8,128 bases of DNA. Origin: Nitrospiraceae bacterium. Lineage in GTDB: Bacteria; Nitrospirota; Thermodesulfovibrionia; Thermodesulfovibrionales; Dissulfurispiraceae. The stretch spans positions 14,428 to 22,555 of the forward strand of contig PMYY01000150.1 of assembly GCA_003170655.1 (NCBI GenBank), in the 5' to 3' direction. The position numbers and the translations under genes were made by a program. Under the pieces are notes generated by a model. It ran no database searches. It saw only the letters and a list, made by a program, of their open reading frames with translations, and had not been told where the DNA came from. Of this stretch, positions 1 to 5,736 are shown piece by piece. Within the stretch, counting starts at the first letter, position 1. Every line of letters begins with the position of its first letter.

Positions 1-53
1 GCGGCAGCGCAAGCGCCTGTGGTGTAGCCTGAACGAAGTTCTCTCTTCTTCAT
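1..53 (-). CDS. cbiD: CbiD, cobalt-precorrin-5B C1-methyltransferase (5' end only)
   Basis: Only the first 17 codons and two further bases are in the window; the gene runs off the left edge. The ATG (51-53) directly abuts the TAA of cobO (54-56), and the peptide reads MKKRELRSGYTTGACAA. The segment LRSGYTTGACAA matches the conserved N-terminal signature of CbiD (LR-x-G-x-TTG-x-CAAAA), a family I recognise from that motif alone. CbiD catalyses SAM-dependent methylation at C1 of cobalt-precorrin-5B, in the ring-contraction part of the anaerobic corrin pathway. A purine-rich GAGATG lies just upstream inside the end of cobO, but zero spacing suggests translational coupling to cobO. The identity rests on a short peptide, but the motif is distinctive and the context is exactly right. 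Confidence 0.9.
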   Translation of the reverse strand, partial: MKKRELRSGYTTGACAA

Positions 54-572
54 TTACATCTCTATGCCGGTCCGGGCCTTGACGCCTTTTTTCATATAAT
101 GTTTTATCTCCCTCATCTCGGTCACCAAGTCGGCCTTCTTGACGACCCGCGGGTCGGCATGCCTTCCCGTAAGCACGATCTCAACCGACGGCGGTTTGGC
201 GTCGAGGATTCTCAGCAGGCGGTCGACATCGACAAGCCCAGCATGCAGTGCGACATTAATCTCATCCAGTATGACCACATCGTATGCGGTCGATGAGATT
301 GCCTGATCGGTCTCATCCAATCCCTTGAGCGCCGCCTCCAGTTCGTCCTCTGTGCGTGCAGGCCCTCTCAGAAAGCCTGTTCCGAATTGTTTGACGGTGA
401 TCAGATCGCTGAAGCGCCCGAGGGCCTTATGCTCGCTGCATATTCTCTTCTTGACGAATTGGGCGAAATAGACTCTGTGCCCGGCGCCGGCAGCGCGTAT
501 CGCGAGACCGAGGGCCGCGGTTGTCTTTCCTTTTCCTGCGCCGGTATAGATCTGGATGTATCCTTTTCTCAT
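54..572 (-). CDS. cobO: Cob(I)yrinic acid a,c-diamide adenosyltransferase, CobO/BtuR type
   Basis: This 172-residue protein transfers the 5'-deoxyadenosyl group from ATP to the Co(I) corrinoid, forming the upper ligand of adenosylcobalamin. It shows the BtuR/CobO P-loop fold: Walker A TGAGKGKTT at residues 10-18, Walker B ILDEIN at 101-106, LTGRHA at 134-139, the conserved TEM-x-EIKH stretch at 151-158, and the C-terminal KARTGIE. It lacks the roughly 25-residue N-terminal arm of enterobacterial BtuR/CobA and starts almost at the first strand, as in many short anaerobe CobO proteins. The ATG at 570-572 is the only plausible start, because an in-frame stop lies about ten codons upstream. AGGG abuts the start with essentially no spacer, so initiation is probably coupled to cbiO, whose TGA ends 4 nt upstream. 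It is followed with no gap by cbiD. Confidence 0.97.
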   Translation of the reverse strand: MRKGYIQIYTGAGKGKTTAALGLAIRAAGAGHRVYFAQFVKKRICSEHKALGRFSDLITVKQFGTGFLRGPARTEDELEAALKGLDETDQAISSTAYDVVILDEINVALHAGLVDVDRLLRILDAKPPSVEIVLTGRHADPRVVKKADLVTEMREIKHYMKKGVKARTGIEM

Positions 573-576
573 CCCT

Positions 577-1458
577 TCAATCTTTCGATTTCGAGGCGAC
601 CTTCAATATTTCCCGCCTCGCCTCGCCTATAGTCAGAGGTAACTTATCAAAGGGCAATTTGTCCTTATGCTTGAGGCTGTGGATCAGCTCCGCAATATGG
701 GGCAGTCTGAGCTTCACGTTCGCCATCTCTTCTGGTGCGGTGAATACATCCTCCGGCGTGCCCCCCCTCACAATTGCACCCTTGCTCAATATGTAGAGCG
801 TATGCAGGAAGAGCGGAACGAGATCTACGCTGTGCGTAGCCATGACTATCGTAACTCCGTTCTCTCTGTTCAGTTTCTGCAGGAGGTGCATCATCCTGTA
901 TTCACCCATGGGATCCAGTCCTGCCGTGGGTTCATCGAGTAAAAGGATATCGTGCCCCATGGCGAGGAGTCCCGCAATGCAGATCCTCTTCTTCTGGCCA
1001 AAGCTGAGATTATGGATCGATTTCTTTGCATATCCCGACATGTCTACGGCTGCAAGGGCGGTATTTACCCGCTCCGAGACATTCTTTTCGGGGAACCCCA
1101 TGTTAGTGGGGCCGAATGCTACATCTTCGAAGACAGTAGATGCAAATAGCTGATCGTCGGGGTTCTGGAATACCAGACCAACTTTTCTGTATATTTCTTT
1201 TGGCGAGAGTTTTCGTAAATCCATTCCGTCGAGGAGAACATTGCCCTTGAAATCTTTCATCAGACCGTCCATCACTTTAAGCAGGGTCGTCTTCCCGGAA
1301 CCGTTAGAACCAAGTATGCCCGCAAATTCACCCGCCCTTATATCAAGGGCCATTGCCGACAGGGCATTGGTTCCATCAGGATACGTGTACGAATCGATCC
1401 TGACCGACAGCCGCGTCCTCAGTCCGCGCTCATCGCTGTCACTGTTCCGTCCGGTCAT
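577..1458 (-). CDS. cbiO: CbiO, ATPase subunit of the ECF-type cobalt importer
   Basis: This cytoplasmic ABC ATPase powers cobalt uptake with CbiM and CbiQ. Numbered from the chosen start (293 aa): Walker A GSNGSGKTT at 50-58, Q-loop FQNPDDQLF at 97-105, signature LSFGQKKR at 151-158 (the CbiO-style variant of LSGGQ), Walker B ILLLDEP at 171-177, D-loop GLD at 180-182 and switch His209 in ATHS. A C-terminal tail with LPLTIGEARREI (274-285) is typical of longer CbiO proteins. The open frame extends to an ATG at 1501-1503, giving 308 aa, but that start has no ribosome binding site and overlaps cbiQ by 49 nt. Two better starts are ATG 1465-1467 (GGGGG 4 nt upstream) and ATG 1456-1458, which forms an ATGA overlap with the cbiQ stop. 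I prefer 1458 because ATGA junctions recur in this operon. The exact start is uncertain by three codons; the identity is not. Confidence 0.95.
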   Translation of the reverse strand: MTGRNSDSDERGLRTRLSVRIDSYTYPDGTNALSAMALDIRAGEFAGILGSNGSGKTTLLKVMDGLMKDFKGNVLLDGMDLRKLSPKEIYRKVGLVFQNPDDQLFASTVFEDVAFGPTNMGFPEKNVSERVNTALAAVDMSGYAKKSIHNLSFGQKKRICIAGLLAMGHDILLLDEPTAGLDPMGEYRMMHLLQKLNRENGVTIVMATHSVDLVPLFLHTLYILSKGAIVRGGTPEDVFTAPEEMANVKLRLPHIAELIHSLKHKDKLPFDKLPLTIGEARREILKVASKSKD

Positions 1459-2207
1459 ATTTTCCATATTGCCCCCATGATAATGACGAATATGATCGAA
1501 CATGCAACTTCGGAAGACCGGAACGGAGCATGTTTCAACATCGGTATGTTTCCGTCATAACCACGCTGGACCATCGCAATGGTGGTGTTCTGACTCGTCT
1601 CGAAGGCTTTCAGCGTTAAAGAACCTGCAAGCGTACCGAACGAGGTCAATCCGCGCCTGATGGACGAATAGCCGAGCCTGTTCTTTTGGGCATTATAAAT
1701 TACAAGGGCATCTTCAAGCAGCACGAAGATATATCTGTATGCAAACATCAGGACTTCGATGAATCCCTTGGGTACTCTAAGCCATGAAAGGCCTGCCATC
1801 AGCCTGGTAAACGGGGTCGAGAATCCGAGCACCGCCGCAATAGAGACCGCTCCTACTATTCTGCATGCTATCATGAGGCCGTCGATCAGACCGTCTTTGT
1901 GCCCCACTATATCAAGGCCCAATAAATTAAGAGAAAACATGACATCACTGCCCGAGAAAAAACATTTCAGCGCTACCAGGACCAATGCGATAAAAAGAGG
2001 CTCGGAAAAGCGCAGGGCGAATACCTGGAACGGTATCTTCATGCACAGGCACAAACCGAACCCCAGAATTGCTACGACCATGGGAAAGGCAAAGCCCTTG
2101 TAACTCAATACCAGCATGAGCAGGACGATTGCGACGATCAGCTTAATCCTCGCGTCGATGCCGGAGAGCAGGTGGTCTTTTTTTAAATGTTCGAAAAATA
2201 GTTGCAT
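1455..2207 (-). CDS. cbiQ: CbiQ, transmembrane T-component of the cobalt importer
   Basis: This 250-residue integral membrane protein couples the CbiO ATPase to the substrate-binding CbiM. Hydrophobic segments are visible at about residues 21-34, 40-56, 67-81, 107-127, 148-170 and 234-248. Between them lie the two cytoplasmic coupling-helix regions of the ECF T-component family: AQKNRLG at 173-179 and AMVQRGYDG at 211-219, the latter carrying the conserved Arg-Gly. Length is normal for CbiQ. The ATG (2205-2207) shares one base with the stop of the preceding small gene (TGATG). The upstream sequence is A-rich without a clear Shine-Dalgarno, so it is probably translated by coupling. Its own stop overlaps the likely cbiO start. 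Confidence 0.95.
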   Translation of the reverse strand: MQLFFEHLKKDHLLSGIDARIKLIVAIVLLMLVLSYKGFAFPMVVAILGFGLCLCMKIPFQVFALRFSEPLFIALVLVALKCFFSGSDVMFSLNLLGLDIVGHKDGLIDGLMIACRIVGAVSIAAVLGFSTPFTRLMAGLSWLRVPKGFIEVLMFAYRYIFVLLEDALVIYNAQKNRLGYSSIRRGLTSFGTLAGSLTLKAFETSQNTTIAMVQRGYDGNIPMLKHAPFRSSEVACSIIFVIIMGAIWKI

Positions 2208-2497
2208 CAGGTTTTTTCTTTATTAAATTTAGGCGCTCTTTCAACCATGAGTATCCTCCAGTAATAACCTGCCGCGAATCCACCTATTGTCCCCGCTATC
2301 AGGAAAACAAAGAGCAGCAAGTCTCCCTGGTCAGTGTCAATGAGCGGCGTATGTGCTTTCCTGCCATGCTCCTGCGCTATTTTTTGGACTACCGATTCAT
2401 CAACTCCAGGCCATCTGTCTTGATCAGCAATGGCAATCGATAGATTACATAAGATAGACAATAATAAAAATATAACTGCAGCAGCGAGAGTTTTCAT
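2207..2497 (-). CDS. Small two-helix membrane protein in the CbiN position of the cobalt importer
   Basis: This 96-residue protein lies between cbiM and cbiQ, where CbiN is normally encoded. It has an N-terminal hydrophobic helix or signal sequence (residues 3-23, with AIA just before Asp25), an extracytoplasmic loop of about 35 residues, and a second membrane helix (59-79) followed by a basic tail (RILMVERAPKFNKEK). That is the two-helix, N-in/C-in topology of CbiN. I do not see a clear CbiN sequence signature; the loop carries WPGVDESVVQKIAQEHGRKA and then LIDTDQGDLLLF before the second helix. It probably acts as the auxiliary CbiN-like subunit needed with CbiM for cobalt entry, inferred from topology and position. 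A GAGG 7 nt upstream of the ATG is a good ribosome binding site, and the start makes an ATGA overlap with cbiM. It is clearly AT-richer than its neighbours. Confidence 0.75.
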   Translation of the reverse strand: MKTLAAAVIFLLLSILCNLSIAIADQDRWPGVDESVVQKIAQEHGRKAHTPLIDTDQGDLLLFVFLIAGTIGGFAAGYYWRILMVERAPKFNKEKT

Positions 2498-3243
2498 AGT
2501 GCTGCCTCGCCGGACTTCATCACGTTCATCTTTATGAGGAGATCAGGTCGTCTTTTTGCGAGCATTACTACTAAGCTTGCGGTCATTGCACCTTCCAGAA
2601 TTCCCAGCGGCAGCTGAGTTGGGATGAAGGAAATGACGATCTTGGTGAATATAGGCATAAATGGATCAGCACCTTTTATGCCTAAGGCAAGCATAATAGA
2701 TGTGCTCAGGTAGGTTGCCCAATCGGCCAATAAACCCGCAAAGAAGCCCGCAACCGACAGATTGATCCGCAATGCTCTTAATAGTCTGAAAGTGCCATAT
2801 CCTGCAAATGATCCCATTACTCCCATAGAAACAATATTAGCTCCCCATGTGCTCAAACCGCCATGCGAGAGGAAAAGCGCCTGAATAAGAAGGGCCGTTG
2901 CGGCAATCAGGATGCTGATGGGGGGGCCGAGCAGTATGGCTGACATTCCAGTTCCGCAGGGATGGGAGCATGTGCCAGCGGTCGGCACGGGGATAGGCAT
3001 GCAAGAGATAATAAAGACCACAGCCGTCATGAGGCCTACCAGCGGTTTGAAGGAGATATCGGTTTTAGATATTTTCTTTAATCGGTACAATCCATAGGCT
3101 AAAAATGGCGTGGCGACAGCAAACCATAATGCAGCCCAGTTAAAAGGCAGTAAACCCTCAGAAATGTGCATTGCAAGCGCGCTGCCGGGCAAACAAAAGA
3201 GGAATACGGCGATAAATGCAACGCATGCATTTGAATATATCAT
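2494..3243 (-). CDS. cbiM: CbiM, substrate-specific S-component of the cobalt importer
   Basis: This 249-residue multi-helix membrane protein binds Co2+ and delivers it through the CbiMNQO complex. Residues 1-24 look like a cleavable signal peptide ending in SALA, after which the mature protein would begin Met25-His26-Ile-Ser-Glu-Gly. In the CbiM/NikM family the free N-terminal Met-His forms part of the metal site, so cleavage here makes functional sense. A second conserved metal-site histidine is His94 in CSHPCGTGMSAILLGP (91-108 region), and His127 lies in LSHGGLSTWGANIVSMG. Two cysteines, Cys92 and Cys96, flank His94. The ATG at 3241-3243 has AGGGGAG 10 nt upstream, lying inside the end of cbiXC. 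The gap to cbiXC is 6 nt and the 3' end overlaps the next gene by 4 nt. Nickel specificity cannot be excluded from sequence, but the gene context argues for cobalt. Confidence 0.96.
   Translation of the reverse strand: MIYSNACVAFIAVFLFCLPGSALAMHISEGLLPFNWAALWFAVATPFLAYGLYRLKKISKTDISFKPLVGLMTAVVFIISCMPIPVPTAGTCSHPCGTGMSAILLGPPISILIAATALLIQALFLSHGGLSTWGANIVSMGVMGSFAGYGTFRLLRALRINLSVAGFFAGLLADWATYLSTSIMLALGIKGADPFMPIFTKIVISFIPTQLPLGILEGAMTASLVVMLAKRRPDLLIKMNVMKSGEAAL
2505..2508 (-). promoter_or_regulatory. Ribosome binding site for the CbiN-position gene, inside the end of cbiM
   Basis: GAGG on the minus strand with a 7-nt spacer (CAGCACT) precedes ATG 2495-2497. It supports the short gene as truly translated rather than a chance open frame. 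Confidence 0.68.
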
Positions 3244-3249
3244 TGTCTG

Positions 3250-4335
3250 CTAACTCCCCTCTTCAGCCATTTTCAGCAATGCGTTTACAATCGCGACTGC
3301 AACAGTGCTGCCGCCTTTCCTGCTGAGGTTTGTTATGAAAGGAAAGTCCTGGGATGCGAGCAGTGCCTTGGATTCGTATGCCTTGACAAAGCCAACGGGA
3401 ACACCGACCACTAAAATTGTATGGGCGCCCCCATGTGGTCGCCCTGTCGAGATCTCAGATTCTGAATTGAATATATCGATTACCTTCAACAGCGCCGTCG
3501 GAGCATTACCGACAGCAATGATACCGATGTTATGATTTTCTTTCAGGGCGAGTTCGATCCCTCTTTCCGACCGGGTTCTGTTGTCTGAGTGTTCGTTCGT
3601 TTCAGGCATTTCGGATGGGTGACCATTCGCCGTGGGCGGAGTTGCCTCTACAATATTGCAAGTGACCTTCCCACCCCATTTCGAGAGCAAGCGCTTGTTT
3701 ATGCCGGTACGCACCATCTCGACGTCGGTGAGTATGTCTTTGCCCGACCGGATTGCTTCTATTCCGGTCTTTATCGCGTCAGGATGAAATTTAAGCGTCT
3801 GCCCCAACTCGAAATCCGCAGTTGCATGGATGACCCGCTTTATGATCGGTATGCGCTCCGCCGGAACGCCGCTCAGATCACCTTCTTCCCCGATGATCTC
3901 GAAGCTCCTCTTTTCGATGTCTGCAGGCGCATAGCCACGGCTTGCAGATATACGTTCTTTGACAACATCCACAAGTTTTTCGTGCATGCCGAGAGGTTCC
4001 GTGTAGATGAAGTCCACTCCGGGATATTTCTGCTTTGCACTCTCGATCAGTTCAGGGATGTCCTTCGTCACATGCATGCCGGCATTCAGAAAGAAGGGGT
4101 GAAGGATAATGCGCCCGGCGCCTTCAGCGACGTTTTTCTCTATTACCGTCTCGATATCCGGATCCGAAAACTGCAAGTAGGCCCCTGTAACGCAATTATC
4201 ACTGCAACCGGGATGCAATTCAGTATGAAGGGATTCTGCAAGTGAATCGATCGTATTGGCCTCCTTGCGGGGGCTCCCATGTCCTATGATGATGATCCGT
4301 TCGGGCTTTGAACCGACGGTATTATATACGGTCAC
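3250..4335 (-). CDS. cbiXC: CbiX-CbiC fusion: sirohydrochlorin cobaltochelatase / cobalt-precorrin-8 methylmutase
   Basis: This 361-residue protein joins two enzymes. Residues about 12-128 are a single, short-type CbiX chelatase module: GHGS with His19, the FFLNAGMHVTKDIPE segment with His88, and TEPLG at 113-117. The two histidines match the metal-handling pair of CbiX. Residues about 138-361 are CbiC: ERIPIIKRVIHATADFE with the conserved catalytic-type His170, ILTDVEMVRTGI at 201-212, AVGNAPTAL at 274-282, GVPVGFVKAYESK at 311-323 and a final GGSTVAVAIVNALL. So it should insert Co2+ into sirohydrochlorin and also perform the last ring step, methyl migration from C11 to C12, giving cobyrinate. 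Translation starts at GTG 4333-4335 with a perfect AGGAGG 7 nt upstream, the best site in the window. Residues about 230-258 are Pro/Asn/Glu-rich and unlike usual CbiC. No stop or frame break separates the domains. Confidence 0.95.
   Translation of the reverse strand: MTVYNTVGSKPERIIIIGHGSPRKEANTIDSLAESLHTELHPGCSDNCVTGAYLQFSDPDIETVIEKNVAEGAGRIILHPFFLNAGMHVTKDIPELIESAKQKYPGVDFIYTEPLGMHEKLVDVVKERISASRGYAPADIEKRSFEIIGEEGDLSGVPAERIPIIKRVIHATADFELGQTLKFHPDAIKTGIEAIRSGKDILTDVEMVRTGINKRLLSKWGGKVTCNIVEATPPTANGHPSEMPETNEHSDNRTRSERGIELALKENHNIGIIAVGNAPTALLKVIDIFNSESEISTGRPHGGAHTILVVGVPVGFVKAYESKALLASQDFPFITNLSRKGGSTVAVAIVNALLKMAEEGS
3254..3260 (-). promoter_or_regulatory. Ribosome binding site for cbiM, inside the end of cbiXC
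   Basis: The minus strand reads AGGGGAG followed by a 10-nt spacer and ATG 3241-3243. It overlaps the last codons of cbiXC, so the ribosome finishing CbiXC is placed directly on it. The spacer is slightly long but usable. Confidence 0.7.
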
Positions 4336-4342
4336 AATGTTT

Positions 4343-4348
4343 CCTCCT
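4343..4348 (-). promoter_or_regulatory. Strong ribosome binding site deciding the GTG start of cbiXC
   Basis: On the minus strand the bases read AGGAGG followed by a 7-nt spacer (AAACATT) and GTG. It sits in the 24-nt gap between cbiA and cbiXC, the widest gap in the cluster. It fixes GTG 4333-4335 as the start and suggests that cbiXC is initiated independently of upstream translation. Confidence 0.88.
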
Positions 4349-4359
4349 GAGATTCGATA

Positions 4360-5736
4360 TTATGATTGGCCGGACCATGTATTCTCCTTGATGAAATTTA
4401 TAAAATGGCGCGCCGACCTCTGGTTGCTCGCGAAATGAACATGAACATAACTGGCCAGCACCTGGCCGATGCGGTACCCCGTGCATTCTTGCGGACGGCC
4501 TTGCGCGTCGACTGCATCGTATATAGTTTCGACGCCGGATTCTTTCATATCCTGTCCAGACGGGATGTTGGAGTAATGGAATTCGTGTCCGCGAAGTATT
4601 GCTCCTGCGCGGCCGAGGATGCATGATTCTTTCAGCCTGATCTCTCGATAGCCGAGATGGCTTCTGCGTCGCTGCATTGCTGTTTCGAAGGGGAATATGC
4701 CCGCCATTTCGAAAAAACGCCCTTCGAAATCACGGATTCCCCTGGATAGGTACATAAGTCCTCCGCACTCCGCATAGACCGGTCTGCCCGCGGCGACCCA
4801 TGCTCGAATGGCGGACAGTATAGCGATGTTAGCGGAAAGTTGACCGGCGTACAGTTCCGGATACCCGCCCCCTAGATAGACAGCATTGATATCGGGGGGG
4901 AGCTCACTGTCCCCTAAGGGGCTGAAGAAGACGATCTCTGCCCCTGCGTCACGAAGGAGGTCTAGGTTCTCATCATAATAAAAGGAAAAGGCAACATCAC
5001 GAGCAATCGCGATTCTCATGGTCAAGGCAATACGTCCCGGCCTCGAGACAAAGCGTTCGCAAGTGTCTTCATCTCCGGCATCCGACAGATCGAGGATGCG
5101 TCCGATACTCACATGTTCCTCTATTTTTTCGGCGAGCGATTCGACCTGTATCCTGCTCATGGGCATCTCTTCTGCCGTGGTAAGCCCGAGATGGCGGGAA
5201 GGCATTTCGATATCCGCATCTCTCGGGAGATATCCAAGCACTTCGACATCCTGCACGGCGTTATTCAGCCGTTCGAAATGGCGTTCAGACCCGACGCGGT
5301 TGAAGATGACGCCTGCGAGCATTATCCCGCTCGATGACGCCCACGCTGAGTATCCCTGTACCAGAGCCCCAGCGCTTTCAGCCATTCCGTATGCATCCAC
5401 CACGAGTATCACGGGTAGCCGGAGCATGCAGGCTAGGGACGACGTTCCCTGATCGCCGTCAAAAAGCCCCATGACACCTTCGATAACAGATATCTCTCCC
5501 ATTCGTGCGTATCTGCAGAAGGAGTTATGTACGCCCTCTTCGCCGCACATCCAAAGATCGAGATTGATCGACTGCCTGCCGGTTGCGAGCCGATGGATTC
5601 CGGCATCGATGAAATCGGGTCCCGCTTTGAATGACTGCACTGATATGCCTCGTGCCGTCAATGCTGCCAGAAGGCCGAGGGTAACTGTAGTCTTTCCGCA
5701 TCCGCTGTGGGTACCGGCTATTACGATGCCTTTCAT
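4360..5736 (-). CDS. cbiA: CbiA, cobyrinate a,c-diamide synthase (glutamine-hydrolysing)
   Basis: This 458-residue enzyme uses ATP and glutamine to amidate the c and then the a carboxylate of cobyrinate, the product of the CbiC domain encoded next. The N-terminal ATP-binding half has the P-loop GTHSGCGKTT at 8-17, GPDFID at 39-44 and EGVMGLFDG at 86-94. The C-terminal class-I glutamine amidotransferase half has GGGYPELYAGQL at 289-300, nucleophile Cys324 in AECGGLMYL, GHEFHYS at 383-389 and the terminal SYVHVHFAS with His432 and His434. Length and domain order are normal for CbiA and distinguish it from CbiP, which carries the GYEIHMG motif instead. Its ATG (5734-5736) overlaps the cobD stop as ATGA and has no clear Shine-Dalgarno, so coupling is likely. 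In the substrate loop the family-typical D-P-x-H-H is read here as DAGIH (44-48), a modest departure. Confidence 0.97.
   Translation of the reverse strand: MKGIVIAGTHSGCGKTTVTLGLLAALTARGISVQSFKAGPDFIDAGIHRLATGRQSINLDLWMCGEEGVHNSFCRYARMGEISVIEGVMGLFDGDQGTSSLACMLRLPVILVVDAYGMAESAGALVQGYSAWASSSGIMLAGVIFNRVGSERHFERLNNAVQDVEVLGYLPRDADIEMPSRHLGLTTAEEMPMSRIQVESLAEKIEEHVSIGRILDLSDAGDEDTCERFVSRPGRIALTMRIAIARDVAFSFYYDENLDLLRDAGAEIVFFSPLGDSELPPDINAVYLGGGYPELYAGQLSANIAILSAIRAWVAAGRPVYAECGGLMYLSRGIRDFEGRFFEMAGIFPFETAMQRRRSHLGYREIRLKESCILGRAGAILRGHEFHYSNIPSGQDMKESGVETIYDAVDAQGRPQECTGYRIGQVLASYVHVHFASNQRSARHFINFIKENTWSGQS

Noticed and set aside
3589..4245. Plus-strand open frame of 218 codons opposite cbiXC
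   Set aside because: It is wholly antisense to a strongly conserved fusion gene, shows no recognisable motif, has odd composition rich in Arg, His and Phe, and has no supporting context. It is a shadow of the real gene.
4321..4326. TATAAT on the minus strand, resembling a -10 promoter box
   Set aside because: It lies inside the first codons of cbiXC, downstream of its GTG, with no convincing -35 partner. It is probably just coding sequence (Tyr-Asn codons).
4322..4624. Minus-strand open frame of 100 codons inside the end of cbiA
   Set aside because: It is out of frame with cbiA and Arg-rich, and it spans the cbiA/cbiXC junction including the cbiXC ribosome binding site. The frames of cbiA and cbiXC explain the DNA better.
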